The position numbers were made by a program, and so were the translations under genes. Shown here one piece after another: positions 8,995 through 19,262 of a stretch of DNA of 64,000 nt. The notes beneath the pieces were generated by a model, which worked only from the letters and a program-made list of their open reading frames with translations, searched no databases and was not told the DNA's origin. The stretch is from positions 1-64,000 of the forward strand of contig ONJC01000005.1 of NCBI GenBank assembly GCA_900318035.1. Reading direction: 5' to 3'. Origin of the DNA: an uncultured Methanobrevibacter sp. (GTDB lineage: Archaea > Methanobacteriota > Methanobacteria > Methanobacteriales > Methanobacteriaceae). How positions within the stretch are numbered: the first letter of the stretch is position 1; the number at the start of each line of letters is the position of its first letter.

Positions 8995-9633
8995 ATGACC
9001 GGTAAAATTTATATTGTTGGAATTGGCCCAGGTGCAAGTGAATATTTAACCAAAAAAGCTATTGATACCGTTAAAGCCAGTGATTATACTGTCGGAAGTA
9101 CCCGTGCGATTGACCTTTTTGATGATGTGCAGAATACCATCGCATTCAATGTCAAAGAATTATTGGATACGCTGAGGCAGGGGGTTCAACTGGCCTGTGA
9201 CGGCAATGTCGTTTCAATATTATCCACAGGAGATCCGGGCTTTTCAGGAGTTTTGAATACCGTCTTAAGATTATCAGATGAACTGGACTTTCCAAAAGAG
9301 AATATTGAAGTTATTCCCGGCATCAGCTCACTTCAGCTGGCTGCAGCGAAATGCCATATCCAATGGGACAATGCCAATGTAATGACATTTCACGGAAGGG
9401 AAAACATAGAAGACATCCTGCCGGTTATCAACAACGGAAAGGTAACAATTGCTCTTCCTTCAAGAAAAGTTAAGGACATGGCACAGTTTTTACTTGACAA
9501 TGGCGTTGAGGCGGACCGCAGGGTTGTCGTGTGCGAGCGCCTGAGCTATCCGGATGAGAAAATTGTAGAGGCAACACTGAATGATATTGCCCAAAGTGAA
9601 TTTACATATATGTGCATTATTGTCATATATTAG
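8995..9633 (+). CDS. cbiE: Cobalt-precorrin-7 (C5)-methyltransferase
   Basis: A tetrapyrrole (corrin/porphyrin) methylase of about 212 residues. It has the GIGPGASEYLT loop at the N-terminus, a STGDPGFSG motif near residue 75-85 and PGISS around residue 105, and lacks the CbiT domain found in fused CobL. It methylates C5 during anaerobic corrinoid synthesis with S-adenosylmethionine, supplying cobamides for methanogenesis. I place the start at ATG 8995 (MTGKIY), nine bases inside the longest frame and next to the HxlR stop. No other cobamide genes adjoin it, although a cobT-family gene starts at the far end of the window. Confidence 0.88.
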   Translation: MTGKIYIVGIGPGASEYLTKKAIDTVKASDYTVGSTRAIDLFDDVQNTIAFNVKELLDTLRQGVQLACDGNVVSILSTGDPGFSGVLNTVLRLSDELDFPKENIEVIPGISSLQLAAAKCHIQWDNANVMTFHGRENIEDILPVINNGKVTIALPSRKVKDMAQFLLDNGVEADRRVVVCERLSYPDEKIVEATLNDIAQSEFTYMCIIVIY

Positions 9634-9722
9634 GAATATTTACCCTTAAAATTCATTTTAAAAGTCATTTACCATTTAATTTTAAAATTAAAGTTCATAT
9701 ATCTCATAATACATACTTTAAG

Positions 9723-9748
9723 TGTTAATTTAAAGAGAAAAATTAACA
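9723..9748 (+). promoter_or_regulatory. Leader hairpin upstream of the adhesin-like gene
   Basis: TGTTAATTT (9723-9731) and AAATTAACA (9740-9748) form a perfect nine-base stem with an eight-base loop, 6 bases before the probable ribosome binding site AAGGTAG. A TATA-like CATATATCTC lies near 9694, so the hairpin should fall in the mRNA leader. It could act as an operator palindrome or an mRNA stability element. Confidence 0.4.
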
Positions 9749-9763
9749 TTTAAGGTAGATATT

Positions 9764-12634
9764 ATGAATAAAAAAATAAACGCCATATGTTTTATTTTCA
9801 TATTGCTCTTTTTAATTTCAGCCGTTAGTGCATCAAACAGTGAAAATGAAACATTACAGCAAATTCAACCAGATTATCAAAAAGATTTAAGTACCGTTAA
9901 TGTTGAAAATAGCGGAACGGAAAATATAGAAAAATTAGGGGAAACGCAGGAAATCGAAAAGAAAAAGGTCACATTGACAGCGCCTGACGTCAAAATGCAT
10001 TATAATGACGGAAGCAAATTTACTGCAATGCTGAAGTACAAAAAGAAAGTGATTGGCAATGCAAAAATACAAATTCAAATTAATGGCCAAACATTCACAA
10101 AAACAACGGACAGCAAGGGAAAGGCATCAATAAATCTCAATTATAAAAGCGGAACATACCATGTTTTAAGCATTTGCAAGGGAAACGATGAATTTGAAGG
10201 CGCAACAACCAAAAGCACAGTGACGATTAAAAGCACAATAAAATGCAGTGACTTTTCAAAATACTATAAAAACAATGCAAAATACTCATCCACATTTTAT
10301 GACAAAAAAGGAAAGCCTCTAAAAAATACTGCAGTCAAATTCAAACTGGATAAGAAAATATACACTGTTAAAACCAATTCAAAAGGTATTGGAAAGTTGA
10401 CCATAGACTTGAAACCCGGAAAATACAGCATTTTGATTACAAATCCAAAAACATCGGAATCAATAACAAAAACCGTTACAGTAAAATCATTGATTGAAAC
10501 TAAAGATCTGACGTTGACTGAAAACAAAAAGGCAAAATTCAACATAAAAATTCTAAACAGCAACGGAAAGGCTTCACCCAACAAAAAAGTTACAATAAAA
10601 CTGAACGGCAAAACCTACACCAAAACAACAGACAAAAACGGAATTGCGAGACTGAACGTTAATTTGGAATCTGGAAAATACACAGTGACAACACAATATG
10701 GAGGACTGAGCTCAAAAAACAAAATAACTGTAACTAAAGTAATCAAAGCTACTAAATTTACGCACACCACATTAATTCCAGACTACGTTAATGTTACCTG
10801 GACTCATGTAGCTGAAAATTCTGCCTACTCGCTTAAAACAGGATTAAACGGAATTATAAAAATGCCTAAAAATGAGATTTTTTCCGTAAATATTGGTGAT
10901 AAAAGCTATTTGTTTTCAAATACGAAAATAAGTGGAATAAATTCAACAGTGATAGGCTATAAGAGTCATTTGATACCTTTTGATGGAAGCGAAGTGAAAA
11001 ACGATAAAAATAGAAGCAATCTGAAAGACAATGGAATAGTCATTTCAAGATTAAAGGGTTTTACTCAAATCGATTACCAGTCAAACACCAATGACAATAT
11101 AGAGCTTTTTGGATTTTATGCAGATAAAGGCCCAGAACATAGCGAAAGATTAAAATATATGCAAAATGACAAAATTACTGCAACAGTGACATTTTACACC
11201 CACAGTTATGATGAACTGGGTTTGAAATACAGTTTGGGAAAATTTTATCAAAAAACAATATATGATTTTGACTACAAAAGCTATGACGAAATAACAAAAC
11301 ACAATACCGGCTCAATACGGTTTACAAATACAAACACGTCAGTGACATTCAGCTACTTTGGAAATAGCATTGTAGGATATCAATCAAAAGAGAATATAAT
11401 TACCAAATTTAAGATTAACGGACAGGAAGACCTTGTAAAACCAGAAACCATCAGTTACGGTCTTGGTGAAAAATACAGGAAAACTTTGGGTTTTGAAGTG
11501 CTGCAGGCATATTCCATCATTAATGAAAAAGTTACCCGAGACATTTTAAAAACATGGGTTGGGAAAAATAAGCTTTATTTAGACAGGTTTGGCGTGATGA
11601 ATGTTTACGGAATGCATCTTGCCAACCTTGAAACTGCCTGGCTTGCCGATAAGGTGGCTGATGAATACACATCCCAATTTGATGTCAGCTGGAAAAGAGA
11701 CCATACCGTGACAATATTAGGCGGAATAAATCTTGAAGACACATATTTGAATGTTTTGAATGCAGATATGGGAATGGAAGTTGAAGGAAGTGCAGACAAT
11801 GTTGTCTCATTCAGATTTATGAATTCCCTGCAGTTGCCTAATCTGGAGGAATACAGTCTGGAGGAAGTTGCAACACGATTTTGGAATTTTACAACAAATT
11901 CACAGGACAACATGTACAATGCCATACACAACAACAAAACCAGCATTGCAATATTGGGAGATATGATGTACATACTTGCAGAGGACGGAAGCTCTTCAGC
12001 AATCATCGTCAATACCACAAATGGAGTCGCAAGTGTCATTCATTCACACAACCATGCAACATACAAGGGCGCATCGATAGCTACCACCAGCGATTGCTGC
12101 AGTGTTGGAACAATACCGAAGGACATCATTTCAGGAATCAATAATGCTTTAAACATGTTTTCACCAGTAGAATCCAAATTAACTGAATTGTTAAATGAAA
12201 TTCATCCTATGAGCAAAATGGCTTATAAAACCTTGTCGTTTCTTGGCGGGAAAGTCCTGAAAGGCATTACAAAAGCCGGATTGAGCATTTTAGGAACTAT
12301 GGTTTTCATACAGCAAACAGGTGTAGACATCAGGACCGAATATTTTGATGATAAGGACTGGCATAGATTAATGGACACAGTTACATTTACACGGCCGGGA
12401 TACAACCAAAACAAAAAAATATACAATATCCCAAACAATAAGGGTGGATACGATTACATTGAAGTTGAAATCAATAAAGACCTCAGTTTAAATAGAAATA
12501 ACGCAATATATATTAGTGACGGACAAACAAAGAAACTGACAAAAGCTGAAACCTACAAATATTTCAGTGATGAAACATGGACCCCGTTTAATGTACCTAC
12601 AAAATATTGGGATGAAAGCTGGAGGGGGAAATAA
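9764..12634 (+). CDS. Secreted adhesin-like protein with Ig-like repeats
   Basis: An exported protein of 956 residues with an N-terminal signal peptide (hydrophobic core about 6-22, cleavage near AVSA). Three Ig-like repeats of the kind common in methanobacterial adhesin-like proteins lie at about 62-165, 165-242 and 243-328; each has a D-x-x-G-x-A/G turn followed by LxSGKY or KPGKY. The remaining 620 residues are unlike the repeats and I do not recognise them. They include a hydrophobic stretch at about 830-850 (LGGKVLKGITKAGLSILG). There is no clear C-terminal anchor, so it is either secreted, held by pseudomurein binding, or anchored by the internal hydrophobic segment. The ribosome binding site is AAGGTAG. 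Two small membrane-protein genes follow immediately. Confidence 0.75.
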   Translation: MNKKINAICFIFILLFLISAVSASNSENETLQQIQPDYQKDLSTVNVENSGTENIEKLGETQEIEKKKVTLTAPDVKMHYNDGSKFTAMLKYKKKVIGNAKIQIQINGQTFTKTTDSKGKASINLNYKSGTYHVLSICKGNDEFEGATTKSTVTIKSTIKCSDFSKYYKNNAKYSSTFYDKKGKPLKNTAVKFKLDKKIYTVKTNSKGIGKLTIDLKPGKYSILITNPKTSESITKTVTVKSLIETKDLTLTENKKAKFNIKILNSNGKASPNKKVTIKLNGKTYTKTTDKNGIARLNVNLESGKYTVTTQYGGLSSKNKITVTKVIKATKFTHTTLIPDYVNVTWTHVAENSAYSLKTGLNGIIKMPKNEIFSVNIGDKSYLFSNTKISGINSTVIGYKSHLIPFDGSEVKNDKNRSNLKDNGIVISRLKGFTQIDYQSNTNDNIELFGFYADKGPEHSERLKYMQNDKITATVTFYTHSYDELGLKYSLGKFYQKTIYDFDYKSYDEITKHNTGSIRFTNTNTSVTFSYFGNSIVGYQSKENIITKFKINGQEDLVKPETISYGLGEKYRKTLGFEVLQAYSIINEKVTRDILKTWVGKNKLYLDRFGVMNVYGMHLANLETAWLADKVADEYTSQFDVSWKRDHTVTILGGINLEDTYLNVLNADMGMEVEGSADNVVSFRFMNSLQLPNLEEYSLEEVATRFWNFTTNSQDNMYNAIHNNKTSIAILGDMMYILAEDGSSSAIIVNTTNGVASVIHSHNHATYKGASIATTSDCCSVGTIPKDIISGINNALNMFSPVESKLTELLNEIHPMSKMAYKTLSFLGGKVLKGITKAGLSILGTMVFIQQTGVDIRTEYFDDKDWHRLMDTVTFTRPGYNQNKKIYNIPNNKGGYDYIEVEINKDLSLNRNNAIYISDGQTKKLTKAETYKYFSDETWTPFNVPTKYWDESWRGK

Positions 12635-12835
12635 ATGAAAATTATTGATTCTTTTAAAAAGCAACCAAGAACAATACAGATATTGGACATCGTATTCGTC
12701 ATATGTCTCATATATGAATTTGTCCTGATAATGTTCGACAAGCAGCTCAATGCATCAATGTCACTGCTGATGCTGTTTATAATCTTTGCAGTTACCATTC
12801 ACGGATTAGGCAGGGGATTTGATGAACCGGACTGA
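12635..12835 (+). CDS. Small membrane protein
   Basis: A 66-residue protein with two predicted hydrophobic helices (about 15-33 and 42-60) and a charged N-terminus. The ATG follows the adhesin stop directly, with GGAGGGGG as ribosome binding site just upstream inside the adhesin gene, so the two are translationally coupled. No family was recognised; an accessory role for the adhesin (export or anchoring) is possible from position only. Confidence 0.6.
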   Translation: MKIIDSFKKQPRTIQILDIVFVICLIYEFVLIMFDKQLNASMSLLMLFIIFAVTIHGLGRGFDEPD

Positions 12836-13172
12836 AACCATATTTTTTATAGCTGCAACAATATTGCTTTTGATATGCGTATCCACAATGCTTGAGTATT
12901 CATTCATATTCATTTTCATGTTAGCTCTGGCCGCAATAGTCATAATAATGTCACTTTTTTCAAAATATAGTGCAAAACATGAAAATGAAAAACTATCAAG
13001 GATATTCTGCATCCTGGGAGTAATTGTTTTTGCAGCATATCTTATAAATTCTGTTTATGCTGACTTTACAGGCAATGAACCTGCAATTGATGGTTTGCTG
13101 CTTGTAACGCTATTTATCATTGCAATGGGCTTAGGATGGTTTTTTGAAGAAAAAAAGATTGAGTTAAAATAA
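12822..13172 (+). CDS. Small membrane protein
   Basis: A protein of 116 residues with four hydrophobic helices (about 6-22, 26-46, 62-80 and 92-110). The ATG at 12822 overlaps the end of the preceding small membrane gene and has CAGGGG upstream, so it is preferred to the adjacent in-frame TTG. The protein ends in a lysine-rich tail. No family was recognised. It is the last gene of the adhesin group and ends in a perfect hairpin. Confidence 0.6.
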   Translation: MNRTETIFFIAATILLLICVSTMLEYSFIFIFMLALAAIVIIMSLFSKYSAKHENEKLSRIFCILGVIVFAAYLINSVYADFTGNEPAIDGLLLVTLFIIAMGLGWFFEEKKIELK

Positions 13173-13195
13173 TTAATTTATTTTAACTTATTTTA
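13162..13195. terminator. Bidirectional hairpin terminator
   Basis: AGTTAAAATAA (13162-13172) and TTATTTTAACT (13178-13188) form a perfect eleven-base stem with a five-base loop. The left arm contains the stop codon of the small membrane gene, and a T-rich tract follows on the plus strand up to 13200. It separates the plus-strand adhesin group from the convergent Get3 gene. Confidence 0.6.
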
Positions 13196-13200
13196 TTTTT

Positions 13201-14319
<1,119 letters not shown>

Positions 14320-14446
14320 TTATTATTTAAAAATTGTTTTAACATGGAAAATGTATGAAAAGACAACAACCACAAAATAACATACCAAGTATTCTATAAC
14401 TACAAGATTCAGAAAATAGGTAAAACTATTTAGAATTAGCAGATAT

Positions 14447-14644
14447 GCCTCAAAATTATTAGAAGGTAAAAAACCAAGATTGATTGATGAATATCAAGTA
14501 GCACCAGTCCCATGGGACACCATAAGAACAAAAATAGACAATGCTTTTCGTCACACATGTATTAATGAAGCTGCATTTTATCAGATGAAATTGTCATTTC
14601 TAGAAGACCTAGGAGAATCAAGAAAATTTTTGGAATTAAACTAG
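14447..14644 (+). pseudogene. Remnant of a DUF4143-type AAA ATPase
   Basis: An open stretch without a usable start encodes LLEGKKPRLIDEYQVAP followed by PWDTIRTKID. This is the segment after the Walker B region of the widespread AAA ATPases with a C-terminal DUF4143 domain. The P-loop part upstream and the rest of the protein downstream are missing, and the frame ends at an early TAG. The whole 14285-14892 stretch otherwise holds no gene. I read it as a deletion relic. Confidence 0.6.
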
Positions 14645-14892
14645 AACATTCAAGAAATAGAGAAAATCAAGAATTTAAATATTTAGTATCTGAAATTACA
14701 CAAGCAATTGATGAATTAAAGACGAGTGATTTTATATTATGAGTCAGTCCATTGAACAACTACCAGAAATTAATGTGCTACTACATCATATCAATCCAAC
14801 CGAAAAGAGAGTCTTCTATAAAGTATTTCCTTTATGCGACTTTTATATTGCTTTGTTCATATATTATAATAAATTTATATAGGGGTAAAATT

Positions 14893-15255
14893 ATGGACTT
14901 AGCAAGAACATTGGGTCATACTATTGGTGCGATTTTTTGGATTGTAATAATAGCGCTTATTCTTGCTGCAATTGTACACTTTATTTTAACAGACAACATC
15001 ACAGCAGTATTAATATTTTATATCATAATCGCACTGTTTCCACGCATTTTAACACAAATTGCTGATACAAAGTCATCAGCAATTGTTGGATCAATTTTAG
15101 CCATAACGGTTGTGTATTTAATAATCACTTTCATTTTCCCAATAATCTTTGGTCAAAATATTGGTTTTCCATATTCAATGTTAGGCCTGGGGCCTTTTGT
15201 CACCGGTTTAATTGTTTCAATATTGGTAGATTTAATTTCAGTTTCGACATTATAA
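14893..15255 (+). CDS. Small membrane protein flanking the chaperone operon
   Basis: A very hydrophobic protein of 120 residues with four predicted membrane helices. The ATG at 14893 follows AGGGGT, so I reject a longer frame that starts 141 bases upstream in relic sequence. The C-terminal half (FGQNIGFPYSMLGLGP then TG and LIS) aligns by eye with the protein at 26882-27268, so the two small membrane proteins bracket the operon at 15314-26743. No known family was recognised. Position suggests a membrane partner of the chaperone system. Confidence 0.65.
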   Translation: MDLARTLGHTIGAIFWIVIIALILAAIVHFILTDNITAVLIFYIIIALFPRILTQIADTKSSAIVGSILAITVVYLIITFIFPIIFGQNIGFPYSMLGLGPFVTGLIVSILVDLISVSTL

Positions 15256-15313
15256 GCAATATTTTGCATACAAGATATTTAATAGAATAATTGGCATAAT
15301 TGTGAGGTAAAGT

Positions 15314-17608
15314 ATGGTTAGATTATCAAAATGTGTTTATTTAGCATGGGAATTAGGTTCTGCCGAAGCAGCCCACCTTAAACAGGAATTTTTCACTGAA
15401 GATGAGCTGTTAATTGGCATTTGTAGTTTGGAAAAGATGGTATTTTTAATCAAAGAGAATAAAATTAATTTCGATGAGGAATATGCAGAGAACATTAACA
15501 TTGAAAATGAAGAAATACAGGAGTTTTTCAATAAATTTAATATGAATACCTCTTCCATTAGAAGAGGAATACGCAAACTAAAAGGTAAAGGGAATAATAA
15601 CTCTGAAGGACAGATGTCCAGATCAGATTCATGCAAAGCAATTTTTAATGATGCCGAAAGCATTGCAGAAAGTATAAACAGCGATGAAGTTCGTTGCATT
15701 CATTTTTTAAAAGCAATATTTAACAAGCCTTCTGACATTATTAAAACTTTTTTTGAAGAGAATGACGTTGAATTTGAGGAATTAAAAACTAATTTGGATA
15801 TAAAACAGGAATCAAAAAAATTAAAATTATCATCCAATAGCATATTAGTCAAATATGGGACAAATTTAACCGAACTGGCGAAAGAAGGTAAATTAACCCC
15901 AGTTATCGGCAGAGATGATGAATTATTACAGGTTGTTAGAACTTTAAATAAGCGTAAAAAGAATAATCCATTAATTATAGGCGAACCAGGGGTTGGTAAA
16001 ACCGCACTAGTTAACGGTTTAGCCATAAAAATCATTGATGGGAGCATGAAGGATTTTTTAAAGGATAAGCAAATAATTGAAATTAATATGGCTTCCTTAG
16101 TTTCAGGAACCAAATATCGTGGTGATTTTGAAGAGAAAATAACAAAACTTGTTAAAGAATCAAAGGACAATCCGGAAGTAATCCTATTTGTAGATGAAAT
16201 TCATACGATGTTGGGTGCAGGTTCCAGCAGCGGAAGTTTGGATGCATCAAATATTATCAAGCCCGCATTAGCAAATGGAGATTTGGTAATGATAGGTGCA
16301 ACTACATTGCAGGAATATAGGAAATACTTTGAAACAGACCCTGCATTTGAAAGGAGATTCCAGCCAGTGATATTGGATGAGCCTACACCTGAAGATACCA
16401 TATCCATTCTCAAAGGTTTAAAGGAAAACTATGAAGAATATCATAAGGTTAAAATTTCTGATGAAGCCATTGAAGCGGCAGTCAATTTATCTGTAAGATA
16501 TATTCCGGACAGAAACCTTCCGGATAAGGCACTGGATGTAATTGATGAGGCATGTTCTCGTAAACTCATTCCTAAATTGGATATAACAAATTCTTTGAAT
16601 ATAGAATCGGTTGTTAGTGAAGAAGATGTTAGAACAGTCGTGTCCGAATGGACGGGAATTCCAATTTCCGACGAATCTTCCCAGTTAGAAAAAGCGCAGA
16701 AAATTGAAAGCTTCTTAAAATCCAAGATAATTGGTCAAGATCAGGCTATTGAGAAGGTTTCAAGAAGAATTAAAAACTCATATGCAGGCATTAATAATCC
16801 TGAAAAGCCTATTGCAGTATTTTTATTTTTAGGTCCGACCGGTGTTGGAAAAACATTTTTCTCAAAAACCTTAGCCAAATTCCTGTTTGGAAGCGAAAAG
16901 TCATTGATTAGGGTTGACATGTCAGAATATAAAGAAGAACATTCAATTTCCAAATTAATAGGTGCTCCTCCAGGCTATAAAGGCAATGATGAAGGCGGAT
17001 TTTTAACAAATGCAATTAAAAACAATCCTTATTCAATTGTTTTATTAGATGAAATTGAAAAAGCACATCCAAAAATATTTGACGTGTTTTTACAGGCATT
17101 TGATGAGGGAAGGCTGACTGACGGTAAAGGAAACACCGTTAATGCAAAAAATTGTATTTTTATCATGACTTCAAACATCCAACTTGAAACAAACCAGGAT
17201 TACAATGTTGCATTTGGAGGAACACAAGAGGATATGAACACATTAAATGTTTTGGACAATTTAGCTCAAGTAATGAGGCCTGAGCTTGTAAACAGAATAG
17301 ATGACGTGATAATTTTCAACTCTCTGACAAAGTCAGACCATGAGTCTTTAGTAAAATTATATGTGGATGATTTATCCCAGCGCATTTTAGATGAAAAGAA
17401 TATTGTAATTAGCGTTAAAAAATCAGTTTACAAATTTTTGGCAAGTAAAGGATACAATGCCAATTTCGGAGCAAGATATCTTAAAAGAACTGTTGAAAAA
17501 CTTGTCGAATACCCGATTTCAGATATGATCGTCAACCGTGAGGTAAATAGTGGAGATACAATTGTCATTTCAGCAGGACGAAGCGATTTAAAATTTAAGG
17601 TTATGTAA
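15314..17608 (+). CDS. Hsp100 (Clp/ClpB-type) AAA+ unfoldase
   Basis: A double-ring AAA+ protein of 764 residues. Residues 1-165 carry two weak Clp N-domain repeats. The first ATPase domain has Walker A GEPGVGKTA at 223 and Walker B ILFVDEIH at 290; the second has GPTGVGKTF at 507 and IVLLDEIEKAHP, with a C-terminal NFGARYLKR helix. Only a short linker separates the two ATPase domains, so the long ClpB coiled-coil middle domain is absent and the layout is closer to ClpA/ClpV. A clear ClpP-binding loop is not seen. The ribosome binding site is GAGGTAA. It heads a run of seven further same-strand genes with short gaps, including a kinase and Hsp70 parts, so it is probably not the housekeeping disaggregase. 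Confidence 0.9.
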   Translation: MVRLSKCVYLAWELGSAEAAHLKQEFFTEDELLIGICSLEKMVFLIKENKINFDEEYAENINIENEEIQEFFNKFNMNTSSIRRGIRKLKGKGNNNSEGQMSRSDSCKAIFNDAESIAESINSDEVRCIHFLKAIFNKPSDIIKTFFEENDVEFEELKTNLDIKQESKKLKLSSNSILVKYGTNLTELAKEGKLTPVIGRDDELLQVVRTLNKRKKNNPLIIGEPGVGKTALVNGLAIKIIDGSMKDFLKDKQIIEINMASLVSGTKYRGDFEEKITKLVKESKDNPEVILFVDEIHTMLGAGSSSGSLDASNIIKPALANGDLVMIGATTLQEYRKYFETDPAFERRFQPVILDEPTPEDTISILKGLKENYEEYHKVKISDEAIEAAVNLSVRYIPDRNLPDKALDVIDEACSRKLIPKLDITNSLNIESVVSEEDVRTVVSEWTGIPISDESSQLEKAQKIESFLKSKIIGQDQAIEKVSRRIKNSYAGINNPEKPIAVFLFLGPTGVGKTFFSKTLAKFLFGSEKSLIRVDMSEYKEEHSISKLIGAPPGYKGNDEGGFLTNAIKNNPYSIVLLDEIEKAHPKIFDVFLQAFDEGRLTDGKGNTVNAKNCIFIMTSNIQLETNQDYNVAFGGTQEDMNTLNVLDNLAQVMRPELVNRIDDVIIFNSLTKSDHESLVKLYVDDLSQRILDEKNIVISVKKSVYKFLASKGYNANFGARYLKRTVEKLVEYPISDMIVNREVNSGDTIVISAGRSDLKFKVM

Positions 17609-17617
17609 GGTGTTACA

Positions 17618-19252
17618 ATGAATCATGATGAAGTAAAACGCATGGTCGATGAGTTTTTCAGAGGCCAGTATGAAATAGAGAAATTTTTAGGTGCAGGCGG
17701 TTTTGCAGATGTTTTTCTTGTTAAGCACATTTATTTAAACGACCGCCGTGCAATGAAAATTAATAAGCAGCCTTTACCTTCAAAAGATATTGACAATATT
17801 TTTAAAGAGGCGAGAATTGCTACTTTAATTAGACATAAAAATGTTATAAGCATGCATGATGCAGGAATCATATCCGTTTCGGGAAAAGACAAAAATGGAC
17901 TTTTTAATTTTGGTTTAAAAAACAGGCGTGATAAAAATTATGCATATTTTGTTATGGAATATGTTGTAGGTGGAGATTTATGGGAATATTGGAAATCCTT
18001 TGAAAGTCAGGATAAAGTAATGCCGATAATTGAAGTTTTAGACATTATGAAACAGATTGCAATGGGTTTGGATGTTTTACATAATAATAAACCTAAAATC
18101 CTTCACAGAGACATTAAACCTCAAAATCTTTTAATGAAAATAGAGGATGGTAAACCACTTATAAAAATCACAGATTTCGGTTTGGCAAGTGCAAAAGATA
18201 GTGACAAGTCATTTGATAATTTATCAGTTGCAGGAACACCCCTTTATATGGCTCCTGAATGTTTCAAAAAGAATTTTTCACCAATGAGTGATATTTATGC
18301 TGTCGGAGTCATATTTTATCAGTTGCTGACAAATCAGTTCCCTTATGACATCATGCGTTTTGATATGGGAGACATGTTTTATGGAAAACCGTGGGAAAAT
18401 AAATTAAAACCCCCAAGCAACTATAATTCAGAAATTCCTCAAAAATTAGATGAAATTGTCATGAAATGTTTGGACGTCAATCCCAGAAAAAGGTATACTA
18501 GTTCAGGCCAACTTTTAAGAGTCATCACCGATTACATGGAAGATGAAATGGGCATAGATGAAACAACCATGATTTATACTTCTGAAATTTCCTCTTCCGG
18601 TTCTATTGATGATGTTGATGAGGGAGAAATTGTCGAACCTGATTTCAGTGAAAGTATGGAAGATTTATTAGCTGAAGCGTTCAGACTGGCAAAACAGGAA
18701 AATAAACTGGAAGAGGCTATTGAAATTCTTGAAAAAGCCATCATTAACAACATTGACGTGCGTGAAAAATACACATATCGTCTCAGATTATGGAAGGATG
18801 AAATGCCTGACGAATCATTGATAAAAGAGGCATTTAATGTATACAGTCAAGTTAATCCAAACTATATCCTTGCATGCGATCTTTTAGAAGAAGCTATTGC
18901 ATATAATCCAAAAATTGCCAGCAAATATGAAGGTTACACAACATTATGGCCGATATTATCAGAATTATCTGAAAATAAAAATATTGACGAGGCAGTTAGT
19001 CTTTTAAATGATTTGATGGAAGAATATTCATATATCAATGAAATGTATGAACCATTCATGGATATTTTAAATAGACATGATGTCGATGAAATTGTTAATG
19101 AATCATTGAAATTAATTAAAAAATACAAATGGGATGATTCCAAAAAAATTGAAGTTGCCAGATTGATGGAATTTGCTGTTCTAACAGATGATGATGTTAA
19201 AGATAAATATTCCGTCAAATTGTCTTTATGGAAACGTGGTTTATCAATGTGA
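17618..19252 (+). CDS. Hanks-type Ser/Thr protein kinase with C-terminal helical repeats
   Basis: A eukaryotic-like kinase of 544 residues with every key element: glycine loop GAGGFADV (25-32), the lysine in RRAMKI, HRDIKPQN (163-170), DFG (186-188) and MAPE (211-214). It should therefore be active. After the kinase domain (to about 310) a Thr/Ser-rich linker (TTMIYTSEISSSG) could be autophosphorylated. Residues about 345-540 are helical TPR-like repeats, suiting substrate or scaffold binding. No transmembrane helix is seen. It lies 9 bases after the Hsp100 gene and 10 bases before the J-like gene. Likely targets are proteins of the same operon (inference). Confidence 0.92.
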   Translation: MNHDEVKRMVDEFFRGQYEIEKFLGAGGFADVFLVKHIYLNDRRAMKINKQPLPSKDIDNIFKEARIATLIRHKNVISMHDAGIISVSGKDKNGLFNFGLKNRRDKNYAYFVMEYVVGGDLWEYWKSFESQDKVMPIIEVLDIMKQIAMGLDVLHNNKPKILHRDIKPQNLLMKIEDGKPLIKITDFGLASAKDSDKSFDNLSVAGTPLYMAPECFKKNFSPMSDIYAVGVIFYQLLTNQFPYDIMRFDMGDMFYGKPWENKLKPPSNYNSEIPQKLDEIVMKCLDVNPRKRYTSSGQLLRVITDYMEDEMGIDETTMIYTSEISSSGSIDDVDEGEIVEPDFSESMEDLLAEAFRLAKQENKLEEAIEILEKAIINNIDVREKYTYRLRLWKDEMPDESLIKEAFNVYSQVNPNYILACDLLEEAIAYNPKIASKYEGYTTLWPILSELSENKNIDEAVSLLNDLMEEYSYINEMYEPFMDILNRHDVDEIVNESLKLIKKYKWDDSKKIEVARLMEFAVLTDDDVKDKYSVKLSLWKRGLSM

Positions 19253-19262
19253 GGTGTAATTA

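Noticed and set aside
10297-10611. Minus-strand frame inside the adhesin gene
   Set aside because: It is a shadow of the lysine- and asparagine-rich Ig-like repeats.
14752-15255. Longer 167-residue version of the small membrane protein
   Set aside because: The first 47 codons lie in relic DNA; ATG 14893 has a good ribosome binding site and matches the paralogue's length.
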